From Dioscorea cayenensis subsp. rotundata (Eukaryota; Streptophyta; Magnoliopsida; Dioscoreales; Dioscoreaceae): a DNA stretch of 64,000 bases. A program made the translations under genes and the position numbers. The DNA lies in assembly GCF_009730915.1 (NCBI RefSeq), contig NC_052483.1:682001-746000 (forward strand). The letters are read 5' to 3'. The notes beneath the pieces were generated by a model. That model was given only the letters and a program-made list of their open reading frames with translations. It did not search any database and was not told the DNA's origin. The stretch's first letter is position 1; every line of letters begins with the position of its first letter. Positions 34,268 through 46,930 of this stretch are shown piece by piece.

Positions 34268-34801
34268 GTGGGCCCCGTCATTCCCCTTCTCTTCTCTCGT
34301 GAATCCCCCCCCACAGTGGTTGGCACCATCCTCTGTCCATGGGGCTCCGTCGAAGACAACAGGCTAAGGCTTTGCCTCCAAAAACCGTTATCTCCGGACC
34401 CTCCTCTGCTGCTCATCGACCTACCCTCCTGTGATCTCGAGGGCGTCTGCCGCATAACGTTCGAATGCTCCGCCGAGCACTCTCGAGGTGGCTCGTTGCT
34501 GGACGAGCCGTCGTGGATGGTTCGCTGCAATGGGAGCAAAACCGGGTACGGGAGACGCAGAGCGGCTACGAAGGCTGACATGTGGGCACTAGAGGCAGTG
34601 CGGCCGGTGTCCACGGGTGCCGGGTTGTTGCTCCCCCCAAAACTAGACTCGGCGACGGCGGGTCCCAGTGCTTGTGCCTTCATGTACATGCGTGGGAGTT
34701 TTGAGCGAGTGATAGGCTCCCCGGACTCTGAGTCGTACCATCTCGTGGATCCAACCAGTTGCCTCGGACCCGAGATCAGCTTCTTCTTTCTCCGCGGCTA
34801 A
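34268..34801 (+). CDS. MIZU-KUSSEI 1-like protein (DUF617), start unclear
   Basis: MIZ1 is required for root hydrotropism in Arabidopsis; DUF617 proteins are usually single-exon and about 220-260 residues. The frame reads TVVGTILCPWGS, LCLQKPL, LLIDLP, then LLDEPSWMVRCNGSKTGYG, WALEAVRPVSTGAG, FMYMRGSFERVIGSPDSESY and PEISFFFLRG before the TAA at 34799-34801. These are the conserved DUF617 blocks in the right order. There is no in-frame ATG: the frame is closed by a TGA near 34244. An ATG at 34266 (and one at 34221) opens an adjacent frame that would join the DUF617 frame if the eight-C run at 34305-34312 were one base different. So the N-terminus is either miscalled or lost; no codon after 34320 is damaged. 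Confidence 0.85.
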   Translation: MGPVIPLLFSRESPPTVVGTILCPWGSVEDNRLRLCLQKPLSPDPPLLLIDLPSCDLEGVCRITFECSAEHSRGGSLLDEPSWMVRCNGSKTGYGRRRAATKADMWALEAVRPVSTGAGLLLPPKLDSATAGPSACAFMYMRGSFERVIGSPDSESYHLVDPTSCLGPEISFFFLRG

Positions 34802-35106
34802 TTGACTAATTCTTTATTTTATTTCTTTTATCCAAATTCGTTCTGGGTAATGCGCACTCCATTAATATTAATATTATTATTATTATTAAAAAAATGCATT
34901 GCTACTCTTACTTTTATGCATCAGATTTTCATTAGTACTGCAAACTAAGCTCCAGTACAACTACATTACATACAACTAGTCAAGATATGTCCAGATATGG
35001 TCACCACAGTACCATATCTTGTCATATCTTAGCATCAGTCAGCAACGTGTATACTTTATATTTTTTTTTTGGGGTAGAACAATCCAAGGCGCCCCAGTAT
35101 CAACTT
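34802..35106. other. Short intergenic region, two 3' ends
   Basis: The MIZ1-like gene (+) and the DUF547 gene (-) converge here, so both 3' untranslated regions should lie in these 305 bases. A short ATT trinucleotide repeat occurs near 34864-34888. Nothing else recognisable. Confidence 0.5.
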
Positions 35107-38100
35107 TCAATGCACCTGAGGAAGCGCCGATTCCCTTGACAGTAAATATCTGAAGCTGGGGTTATGAGGAACCCATTCAATGATCTTCTGAGATTTCCTT
35201 TGTTGGCATCTTTGCATCACCATTCGCAGAGTCTCTGGAAGATACAATTGGATCATATCTAGCAAGCTTGGCAAACACAATCCTTTATCTTTAGCAAAAG
35301 AGTCTATAATCTTTGGCAGTAGGATCTTCTGCTCCTTCCGAATGCCAACAGTTGCACGAATATACTCCACTTTTGCCGTTTCAAGTTGTTGGTACAATCT
35401 CCTTGAGGAATATATCCTAACCTGAAATGAAGGAATACGTACATTGCTCGTTAATATAAGTTAAAGGTATGGATATTTCCTTCTCATACTTAACGCAGAG
35501 CTCTATACCCTTGTGATACTGTAGCATAACAACTACACAACCAAGATATTGTACAAGTTTATTTTTTCTTTTAAAGTGATAAACCACTTAGATTAAAACA
35601 GGAAGAAAGAAATCACCCGAAGGGCAATACTAAAATGCATATTGCCTAGATATTTACCGCAGGGTCAGAATAGTTTCCCAAGCAGAGAGCAAAATGTATA
35701 AGTGGCTCCGGTTGCTCAATAGCATAGGCCAGCCAATCATCTCCAGCTTTCAACTTTGTCCTCGTGGAAAGTAATGCTCGAAGCCACTGCACATTTATAA
35801 ATAACTTCTTGAGCTCCTCTTTAATAAAAAATAAATTAAAATAAAAATACACTCTTATGAAGCTCAAAGAAGAGTTAAAAAGAAGAGGTCAATTTAATGA
35901 ATACAGACGCACAAAATCCTAATATGGTTGAAACATGACAGCAGACCTGGCCGGGTCGATGTGTCCGGCATCTTAGAATCAGACCCTGAATTGTGTCGAG
36001 GTTGATAGAGTGACCTCCTATGCTGTATGCAGCCTAGTAGTGGGTAACGAGGTCGTTGTCAGATAAACGCTATTGCCAGACGCTGTATCAAAGAAACCTT
36101 ATTCAACAATTTCATTGCCAATGTTATTACCTTGGTAAACAAGGATGCCCTCTTCACGATGTTTTGGGGAATCCCATAGTCCAGATATGCCTGCAGAAGC
36201 AACTCACGCTTAGACACAGCTGCCATTGTAATTCACAGGTCATAAGGACCAATATGAATGAATTTCTGATGTATGAATTAAAGCACTCACATGCATCATC
36301 AATGCATTGTGTATATTAATCCAGAAGGCAAGTTTTTCATCAGCATTCATCTTTCTTGGATCAACAGTTTCCAATTGACGAACAAGTGATCTAAAACATG
36401 CAATTCATGGTCAAATTATTATACACATTTTTAATTAAAAAAAAAAAAGAAAAAAGAGGAAGAGCATGGGATATTCAAATGAATAACAAAATGCTTTGCA
36501 AAACAAGTTTCTGAGAAGAAGAGGCAATATCTGATACTGAGTAAAATTTCAAAAGCAAGGGGATTACTTGTACTTTAGAAGTGTCTCTTCAACATCAGGA
36601 AGTTGCAGATTTTCTCTGCATATGGATGGTACTTCCACCATTGCATTGTATGGGCCACTAAACTCTTTCAGTCCCTCAACTCGGAATGGATTTTCTAAAC
36701 GTGAATCAAGAGTTGATCCTCTTTTACAACCAGGACTCCACATATCTCCTACGTATTGGGGGGAAAATGCACTCATCGACGAGAAAGATGATGTAGGAGA
36801 AGATGAACGACCCTGAGACACCAGAGGAGGATCTGCTATCTTACAATAGATGGAACCCATGCATCTAACCATGCCTTCAGAGAGTTTACCAGGTGTTTCA
36901 GGTATGTGATCAGCAATGTTGGTGCCGAGATATTCAGCGAGGCTTATGACACCTGAAGCTGGATTTTGTCCATGCTGTGCATGAACCACCATAACAAAAA
37001 CTATTATTAAAATGAATCCTCAGGATTAAACTTAAGCTTGCTGCTAGAAGATAAAATCAAGGGCATGAGAGAATTACGTACATCAAGCGGGGACAAAGGC
37101 TCTGAGTGGCATTCTCGAGGACATCCACATAGATTTTCTGCAGCTGGGGACATTCTAGCTGAAAAACAAGAATGATGCAAGATCGAAGAATGGCTGCGAT
37201 CAACACCATGCCCATTTAGTTTATGCTGGTACCCAGCAAAACATGTTCCATATGATGAATTGGTAAATGACTTTCTTGGCAACACCATCTGACTATGTTG
37301 AGCTGCTGAATCACCTCTCATAGATGAGATGTCAGGTTTTGCAACTTCGTGAGGGTGTCCAGACAGGGAACATAATAATTGTTTTGATCTTTCATCCATT
37401 GTAGAGGGAGATAATGTGCAAATTTGCTGGTCAAAAGCTCTCCGGTAGAGCGAGAGCAGATACTGCTCTAAATACATGACTTCAAACTCGAGAACAGCAA
37501 TCTCCCTTATCAGTTCCTTGGTTAGCTGACAACATACAAAAATAGTATAACTATAATTTTTACTTTTTGAATGACAAATAAGAATCATTATTTATATATT
37601 TACAAGAAATAAATAAAGCTGCAATGGTATACATCCAGTGCCATACTATTTCAAATGACAGAAACTAATCTAGCCAGACACAAACACCTAGAGTTAGACC
37701 ATCAACTTGACTTAACAAGAAAGAAATAAATCAAAGGCTAGCAGAAATTGCTTGCGTGTTTGCTTGGTTTCCTTTGATTGCTGGACCTGGGTTTTAGGCA
37801 ATTTCCCAGGGTAACTAAAGCGGCAGGGTTGTTTCTTACCACAAAGCTACTAAATGATAAAGCAATTGCTTGTTTTAATTGGTCCTTAGCTCAGTCCCAG
37901 TCAGCAAAATACAGGACCAAATAAAGGATATGCGGTCGTCCTTACCAATTGCTTTAAAGCAAAAACGTTTAGGATGTGGAAATGGTATAAAAAAGACAGA
38001 GAAATTACCTTGGGCATTGAACTATCATTTGAAGAATCAATGGCTGAGGACCTGTAACCTAGTGCTTTCTCCAAGGCTCGTCGCACCATGAACTGATCTT

Positions 38101-39445
38101 TTAGATGTTTCTCAAGTTGTTGAATCTGCATTGGGTGATAATAAATGGTCCCATATAAAATAAAATCTTCAGCATAACATCTGATGATCTAATGTGACTA
38201 AACCATAATGTGAATATTCAAGACCTACTGGCTACTATTGATTGGTTCACTACACTAACAATATTTATTATTAAGAAAACCAGAATTCTGTTTATATTTC
38301 ATATTGAAGTAGTCAACTGTCATAGTTTCCTTTGTACCAGCTATGGAATTTTTTGCCAGTCTACATGTCAAATAATTACAGTTATGTGTAGGTGAGAGCA
38401 ATTCGTGCATTCACTCGGATACAGGAACTAATTTAACAGTTTATCCACTCTTCCTAAAACAATGACTTAAGCATCATCTTCCATACCTCTTGCTTCAAAG
38501 AGCTTTGGACCTTAGACCTGGGCATCTGAGTCTCCTCACTTTTACCTTCAGCTATTGCCACGTCCTTGAGACCATAAAAATTAGCAATTAATTAATCATA
38601 AGTTTTCAGATAGTGTAAGCAGACCATTATTATAGTTCTAGTGTATAATAAAGTAAAAATAATTAAAAACAATAGCTGATGTTAGATCTAGAACGAGTTA
38701 GGGATAGCGGCAAATGAGCTTGTTCGGGAAGGCTAGAAATCTAAGCTTGCAAAGTATTCTGCAGAAAGCAAACAACGCAATGATCTTCTCTACACTGAAA
38801 AAGGGCAAAGCTACAACTTCTTTATCACGGTAATAATAAACAAATAAATAGAGGATAAAAAGAACAGGGGCATTACCAACTTAACATGATGAAAAGACTT
38901 TGGTGACCACTCCAGCTTGTCTCTCTTTGCACCCTTTTCGGAATCACTGCCATTGTTACTTAACATCATCAGCAAGGAGTTCTCAGCATGACAGTAACAA
39001 TCAATTTGATTCTTTTTTAAATTAGAATTATTACTTTTTCTGAGTTTGAAATTACATGTTGTATGAAGAGTTACATTTTCTAACTCCAGCGGTTGAAAAA
39101 CAAAAAACAAGAAGAAAAGAAAACATCTGAGTCGGTTCAATGGAAGACCCGAAACAAAACTAACAGGGCTCCATTGGAACCAGAGAGCAGAGGCACCTCT
39201 TTGAGCGTTTATGCCTTGCGGCAATCACATTCCGGGAAATTACAGCTTCTAATCCCACAGTTGAATGGCACGCCAACTCCTGCATTCTGGTATTCTGATT
39301 AACTTCAAATGTTAAGTTTTGCGAAGAAGCTGAAAGCCAGGACTTAACTGGCCAACAATGGGAGTATAGTCTAATCAGATGCCAAAAACTGAGAGTAAAG
39401 AGACATGAAGCACAAGGAAGGCTAGTCATGAAAACATACCGTCAT
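35107..39445 (-). CDS. DUF547 protein with MIP1-type N-terminal leucine zipper
   Basis: Function is poorly known for this plant family (ternary complex factor MIP1-like). Twelve coding exons join with consistent phases: 39440-39445 (ATG ACG only), 39197-39294, 38877-39039, 38487-38564, 38009-38125, 37082-37525, 36568-36974, 36291-36390, 36131-36190, 35947-36033, 35658-35786, 35107-35421, giving about 664 residues. A basic patch (RHKRSKR) opens the protein. The coiled coil/zipper follows (IQQLEKHLKDQF..RRALEKALG, then LTKELIREIAVLEFEVMYLE). After a Ser-rich linker comes DUF547: KMNADEKLAFWINIHNALMM, YGIPQ, AAYSIGGHSINLDTIQ, LHFALCLGNYSDP-type block and RIYSSRRLYQQL. No frameshift is needed anywhere. 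The tiny first coding exon implies upstream leader exons; one candidate lies near 46.65 kb. Exon 39197-39294 and the 39039 border are the least certain. Confidence 0.9.
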
Positions 39446-39460
39446 TTCGACTTCAGATAT

Positions 39461-42400
39461 CTGTAGTTCCCATTAAAAATCCTACAAAATTTCTTGTGTG
39501 CAGACGGCAGACTTCTGAGCCACAAGACTTCGAAGTTAAAAAACTCCTACAGGGATAAAAACCAGCATGCATGTAGAGAGGCAAGGCGCACACGGCACGA
39601 CTGCCCAAGAAACCCGTTGACTATGAAATCTGCTGCTATAGCTCCACCACCTCTTTGGGTTATAGACTCATAGGTTATTTTAACTTCTAAGCCTAACTAT
39701 ATAATACGATCAACTTAAAAGATTGCAAAAAGATTAATGCAACTATATTTTTATTTATTTATTTATTTATTAATAATAGAAGCAAGCAGCAATGTAAAGT
39801 CAGAGATAAACCTTCGATTTCTAGCAGTCTGGCTGTACTGTGAAATGTGAATAAAAGCAAGCATAGTAGCATACAACACGGGACAAATAAAACTTCAATA
39901 TTATAATGGCACTACAATATAAAATAAATAACAAATAAACTAGGTTTGCACATCTGGTTTTTCATCGGTAAGTTGTTTGGGGTTAAAATAACAGATGACT
40001 GCACTGACGCATGCAGCCAAGGCCGAGTGACATTTCGTCACTTATTTGGTTTGTCTTTTGCTGGAGTCAGATGAAACATGATAGCTGGTCCTCGTTACTG
40101 ATGCTGCTGAACACAACAGAGGTCATGTGAACAAATCAATCATGTCCAAATTTTAACTAGAAGCTCAATTTTGGCTAAATGTTGATCATCATCAGATCAT
40201 CGTTTCCACGTTTAATTTGTGGATGGCTACGAAACCATGAAATATGTAGGAGATACCAGGACAGAAAAGCAAGCAAGGCATGTAAAAAAAGACAAAGAGG
40301 TTCTGTCAAGAGAATGTTACCAAGCTATGAAAGTTAAAAACAAAGATAAAACGAGCCTCAAAAGGGACGAAAGTGAGGGATTAAAGGAAGGCTTGATTCC
40401 CGAATGGGACTAGTTCTGGTGGGATTTTCCTACTGTTTTGGCTCTCTGAGCACTTATCTACAGATACCCCCAGCATTGGCCTCTATTTGACGAGGTAGCT
40501 AATGGTTGTCATAGAATCCATGGATTAAACTATTTGGACTGGGCCCAGTCACTATTGAATAGCGCCAATAGCTCAAAGTTGATCATGATGGGCTGCATCC
40601 TAATGCGACTGGCTGAAAAGGACTACTTTGGAAAGCTTTCCCTTCAAATTCCTTGCATATTTGAACGAGTAGGAGAAAACCTGAGCTTAATATGTGCAAT
40701 TACATATAAAAGGATCTCGGATAAGAGCAGCTACATCTCCCATGCATATACGTGTTTGTTTATTCATTTTCCTCTACCAAAAGAGATTCGACACTGCTCC
40801 CAGTACAAAAAACATTGCTGAAGTTATTTCCCTGCGGCGTACTTAGGGAAACGTTTGGTTAGATGTAGTTGAAAATCTGGGTGGATTTGTGTTTGAAATC
40901 ATGGTTATAAATTCAGGAAGAAGTCGAATCTAGTGTTTGGTTAAGATGTATTTGTATCTTTGGATCATGAATTTTGTGTTTGGTAGAGATTTGTAAATTT
41001 GGATGTAATAATATTGCTAATATATAATAGTGTAATATAAATAATTAATATATATTATATCAATAATTAATATATTATAATTAATATAATTAATATATAT
41101 AATTTATTCTAATAAAATATAATATAATTATTTGGCCAAAATGATGGATATAATAATTATATCAATTATATATTATATTAATAGGTAAGGCTGTTAAAAA
41201 ATTTTAAAGATAAAATCTCACTATATAAAATTTTCAAATGTGTTTTAAATTTTTTAAATAATTATAGTTATTTATTTTAAATTTTAATTAATTAAATATA
41301 TCAATTATGATAAAGTTAAAGAAAATATTTAATTGTGATAAAGTTAATGTTGGAGATAGTGGGTTAGTTATTTTTAACTGCATTTATAGTGGAGATGGTA
41401 GTTGGCTAGTTTTTTGGAATTAGTAATTTGGCAATTAAAATCGTTGGGATAAAGGCCTGGTTTTCTGAAATCGCTTTTAGAACGACAGAGTTTAAAATCA
41501 GGGATTTTACGTGAAATATTTTGCAAATCACTGCCAACAAGCAGAGACCGCTTATAGCCAAGTTTCTTGAAACGTTCTGACCTTCTAAGATAACCAGGCA
41601 TAGTGCTTAAACAACTTAAATTAAGGCATGTACGTCAAGTTTCTTGAGGGAAGCATTCACCCTTCTAAGATAACCAGGCATAGTACTTAAACAACTTAAA
41701 TTAAGACATGTCTAAAGGTGTCTCACCTAGCAAAATAAAAGGTATCTAAACTTGATTTTGGTATTGATTAACATTAGCATGTGGATTTTGTTTATGTGTT
41801 CTGAATCTGGTTCACAGGATGGCCACCTTATTAGTAAACTGTGCTGCCAAAGAAATATATATGTGTGTGTGTAGACAGACACTACATTTTTAAAATGATC
41901 TCAGAGCCCAATGATAACAAGAAAAATGTCTTAGAAATGTAAGAAGATAACAAAGATGCTCGTGGTTCCATGTGATCATTGAGATCGCGGCTACAGTTGA
42001 CTAGATTGTTGTGCAAACTAGTTTTCCAGCTCAATTTCTGAGGTTAAGGTCCCTCCACACCGTGGAAATAAGAAAACGGTATGTCATCTTAGGTGCACTT
42101 CCGCCTTCGCTCTAAGTTTGTTTATTAGAAAGGTCAAAGGCAGCAGGATTCTAGCTGTAGTTAAATTTTTCTTATCAGTTCCATGTCTGAGAGCCCTCAT
42201 CTTCCGGCAGCACAGAGAAGCAGACAGCCTGGTTTGAGCTTTTAACAAGAATCTCTCCTATTTAGATAGAATCACCCTTAAGATTTTAATTAAACATGAA
42301 TGAGTTTTCCTAACAATGATAATTTCAACAGCAGTTTTCCCAATATCTTGCCGCTTGTTAGATGTGGGTCACCTCTTGGATTACTCATGTCATGTGATAT

Positions 42401-45400
42401 TGAAAGAATAACACTATCAGATTTTTCTGAGATCACAGAACACACAATTATAATGATGGAAAGGAAAGGAAACTAAACATATTCAGCGGGAATCAAGGTC
42501 GCTATTCTCGGTGTCTAAAGTTGGGCTTCGGGGATAAGTGTCTTTTCGTTCCATAGTGAGAGCAAAGCTTTAGATATAAAACTAAACTAGTGCTTAAACA
42601 GGCGTGCACAAGTATTTAAAACCCAACAGGACAAACGAAATTTCCAACAAGAGGATTTGGGGAAAAGAGTAGCTTCAGATTCAAAATGCCACGAAGCTAC
42701 CACACTGCCTCTTCATCACTCAGGGGCCCAGGGCTTGCTCCTTAATTTGAAATTTGGATTATTAAGACTCTAAAACTAGCCATGAACACTAACTATATGG
42801 TACTGATCACTATTCATCTTATCAAAAACAAAATACTGATCACTATTCACAGACCCTTATCCTGGCAGTGTGAATAACCGCAATTCATGCAGATGCAGTC
42901 ATGCAGAGGAGAAGAAAGTCAAATGGTCAGTCTTTTCCATCTGCTGTGATTTCCTCAAAAACAGTATCACGGTGACAAAGATGTGAGCCTGACCGTGGTA
43001 CTGAAATGGTGTTCATGACCAAAATGGGTGGGCTTTCCCAGGCTGATTGATAATGCATCTAAAAAGATTCGAAATAATTTCGTAGTGCTTTGGTTTCTAA
43101 CTATAACGGCACACCCAATACTAATTACACCTGAGATTGTTGAAAGAACTATAGGAGCAAAGAAATATAAATGAAACCAGTGGTAACTAAGTTTCAAACC
43201 GACGCATTTGGAACCTCTTTCTAGTTGGGTCATTGAACAAATTGGACCAAATTTGGGCCTTAAAGCTAAGTAGAAATTTCCCGGTCGAGAAAAAAACTTT
43301 GTTGGCTGAGACGAGGACATCGTTCAGCATCATCCAACTCATATATTAATCGAAGGCACATTAAAAGGAAATATAACATAATAACTAAAGACATGAGACA
43401 TAAGAGGTAGCTTGTGGTCCAACGGCATACCTATCCTTGCATAGAGACAAATCTCTCAATTACTTGAGAGGACATCTAAGCAAAAAGTCAAGTCTACAAC
43501 TCATGCATATATAATATACATAACCCTAAGCGCCGTATAGCATGCAACCTATAGTTGGTGGGCCAAAAAACACCTCAGAGGCAATGGAGTATTCACTTTC
43601 TAGAATGGTACAGCTGACAATATCCATGGTGTGAGGACTAGACAATAATCAAGAGTGATTCTTTACCTCCAGAGTTAAGAACATGGATTTGCTTCGGATC
43701 AGAAAAGATTCTTTACTTCCGGTGAGTAGAAAATTCAAACAAATTAACAAACAATATAACCACCGAACAGCTTAATCCAGTACCGTACAAAGTCCACCTT
43801 CTCACAGCCTAACCATTTTACATACTAACCGCTGAAAAAACATCTTAAAAAAATTATATAAATAAAAAATGGGCATCAATACAGTGCTAGCAGGAACTGT
43901 GCATGTAGGAAATGAATATTTCAATAGTGAAAAATGAACCTGAACGAGATGTAATGTAGCAGAACAGGTGCACTTCTCCACCAGTCAGCTCACAATGTAG
44001 AGTAGTAACCTAATTTTTGCAGAGAAGAGCTGAATTAGCTGAACTTGGTGTGAACCAAGATAAATTAAATTCAAGATGCAGCACAAAATTGATTGTATAC
44101 TCCTTCACAATTACAAAGGATTCTGCTGGAGAAAAGTGATTGTCTTAAGAATGGCATCAAAGTTTCAGCAGGTTAATCCAGAGAAATAAAAAAGGAGGAA
44201 GAAAAACTTCAGGTAAAAAACAAAGAGCCATGGAAAACAGCCAATTTGCTACACTTGGGCCAGATCTTCAAGCAAGAGCCCACACAACACACAAATATAC
44301 ACCAGACTACTATCATATGCCAAAAATAGTTACAAATTATTCATAAGTATACAGATGAAAATACATGTTTCTTTATGGTCAACAAATTATTTAATTCTAC
44401 CATCATGCTCTGGATGTGCTAGATACCATAGAATATAAAACCAAAAAAAAACGACACATCTGCAAACAAGAACCCCAGAAATGTACACTCACTTGATAAT
44501 CACCTCAACATTCACATCATAAGAATATTAGGACTGGGACAGAAGATGATCTACATTATGAAAAATCGTATCGGCATCTTTGCCAGTATGACAATACAGT
44601 ACTTAAAAAAGTTCAATTATAGGCATAACTTTTGCTCTTGAACTAGCATCAAGAGTATCATCTCAATGATACCGGGTCAACGTCACTTTGTGCTCTTCAA
44701 TATATAATCACCTACAATTTGGATATTAGATTATTCATGCACCATGCTCAGATGTAATAAGAAAAGGTTAGTCTGCCAAACAAGTGCTAAGAAATACAAA
44801 GGGGCACTCCAAAACTTTGTCCAATTAAGTATTTAAACATTACACAACAAAAAGAGAATTTGTTGAAGTCAATTGGAAAGGATCTAGTGACAAACTCTAT
44901 CAAATGCATGGACAACTGAAAAATAGTATCTGCAAGGATTACAGAAAACGGCTTTATGATTCTGAATGAAATTATAAAGGCAAGTAAGAGTGGAACACAC
45001 ACGATGGTCATTAGCTCTTCAAGTCACTACATATGGGTCATTCTTTAAATTCTATAATGACTTTGAGAGAAAAAGACAAGTCATGTTGAATTACACTAGC
45101 AGCTTTCACTCTGATTTAAACAGAAAATCTAGATGCAATTATTTTAGCAATATAAACATGAATTTTAACTCAATAAGGGCTGGACATTGTTATGTAAACT
45201 ACCGCTTCTAAACTGTCTTGCCAATAAAAAATTTCAAAAAGAGGAAGCCAATGAATGCGAAGAAGTCATAGCAAACACAAACTTGATATTCTCATCAAGA
45301 CCATTGGTACAAAAAGATTCCTAGTGTGATATTTATGTAGCTGTTTAAATTATTTTGTCATCTCAAATAATACAAATGGGAATCACCAGAAATATATCTA

Positions 45401-46640
45401 TGCAAAGAAAGGCAAAGATGAGTTTGTTTATACACAAAAAAATAAATAAATAAATAAATAAAGCAATGTGGCTGGCATAAGCACCTTGGAAGCCCACATG
45501 ACAACTTCTGCAAAAGCTATTGGTTTTCTCTTTTCTTTTAAAAAGAGTATGGGAATATTACTTCAAATAAATAAAGGATAAAGTGCAAACCCTGAGAAGT
45601 AAAAATAAAATTAACCCTTACAGTAATCTGATGTTCCGCACCTATTAATTTACCCTTTCACAACTGTAATGTGTCATTACCTCTGAAATGTTCCGCACTT
45701 ATTGAGTTTGGTTATCTAACCTAAGGTGAGAATTAAGTTGAAACCATTATAAAATGTCACACAACAAACATGCATTAGGAAAAGTGAGTACATATGGAAG
45801 GTGGAGAGTATCTCAGAGCCATCCATAAGCAGGTGGATTTTTCTGTTCTATTAAGCAACCTTAATTCTCTAGTTGTTTCCTTGTCAGGCTAAACAGTGGC
45901 AACAAATGTAGTGACTAAATTCTGCAAATTTCCAAGAGAATTTTGTCAGCATCAGAATCTCTTGAGACTGTTCATTCTGGACCAAGCAAGTGCTTGATGG
46001 CAGTTTCATTTTATCCGAAAAAGAGTCATAGGTGCACCACATGTGCATAAACTTAAAAAGTGAATAGACTGACTATCACTGACATGAATGTGATAAAGTG
46101 AGACAACAAATGCTGAAGGGATGCACAGTTGTACGGCATGCACAAACTTAAAAATCATGCTCAAATTAAATCAGTGCATTAAGATTGACATTTGAACTGT
46201 TTATGATAGCAAAAGAAGTTTAATTCCACAATGTCTTTCTAGATTTATAAGGATCACGATCCTAAATTTTGGAATTTCATAACAAAATGTTGATTTCATC
46301 CACCAGTCTACAGTAATTTCTACAAATAGATGGAGCAGATTGTTGCATTCTGAGAGATAGCATAGCCAACATCCCTCATCCCTCATCAGCGTTTGTGGAC
46401 TAAATTGTGCTTGTGGATAGCATAGGTACAAGCAGAGCAGATGGAATCACATAAATGTTGCATTATGATTGTGGCTGTACATGTTTGTAGATGTTAATTG
46501 TGGATTTTTGCTAATGTTTAATGCCTATCACTTTGCCATGCGATTCAGTGAGATTGTGCGACAAAAAAATTAATATAACAAATAGGCATGAATTCACAAA
46601 AAAATTTCTGAAACAAACTCAAAATTGATTTGAAGATACA
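39461..46640. other. Gene-poor AT-rich region (possible long leader intron of the DUF547 gene)
   Basis: I see no protein-coding gene in these 7 kb. About 40850-41400 has the AT-rich composition of a decayed MITE, starting gggaaacgtttggttag, but no matching right end was found. A small tandem duplication lies at 41559-41711. Short open frames (40219-40413, 41374-41601, 42967-43320) resemble nothing known. If the leader exon at 46648 is real, the whole stretch is an intron. Confidence 0.45.
41559..41711. repeat. Imperfect tandem duplication, about 77-80 bp unit
   Basis: caagtttcttga followed by ccttctaagataaccaggca and a further 30 matching bases occurs twice, at 41559-41632 and 41636-41711. 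The copies differ by a few substitutions and small length changes. No coding or structural role is apparent. Confidence 0.8.
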
Positions 46641-46647
46641 AACGTAC

Positions 46648-46930
46648 GTGCTTTGCTGGGATCTCCAACAGGACTTTCAGGAGAGGATGGAGCGCGGAGG
46701 AGGAGGAGGAGGAGAGAGAGAGAGAGGGAAGCGAAGCAAGGTTCTGGCGCGCGGGCGGGGAGGCTAAAATGTTGGCTCTTTCTTTTTTTTATTTTTTTAT
46801 TTATTTTCTTCCTTTTATTAGCGATCGCGTCCTGCGATAGAGTGCTGACTCCGATTCGATCCCTATCTCACGCAAGGTGAGGCAGCGGTTCGATGGTGGC
46901 CTGGCTCCCACGCGTGTTCGTCCCTCGAGT
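46648..46930 (-). promoter_or_regulatory. GC-rich promoter/leader-like block, possible remote 5' exon
   Basis: An isolated GC-rich island in AT-rich DNA, with a GGA and GA repeat run at 46693-46728 (CT-rich on the minus strand, as in many plant 5' leaders). Read on the minus strand it ends at a good donor, GCAC|GTACGT, with exon end 46648. No gene starts on the plus strand here. It would suit a leader exon for the DUF547 gene, whose first coding exon has only six coding bases, but the 7.2-kb intron needed makes this tentative. Confidence 0.35.

Noticed and set aside
34219-34689. 156-codon minus-strand open frame
   Set aside because: Antisense shadow of the MIZ1-like coding sequence, which has strong DUF617 blocks on the plus strand.
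40850-41400. Possible MITE starting gggaaacgtttggttag
   Set aside because: I could not find a matching inverted right end or target duplication, so it is only noted as AT-rich repeat-like DNA.
42967-43320. 117-codon minus-strand open frame
   Set aside because: No recognisable domain, no splice context and low-complexity surroundings; likely chance.
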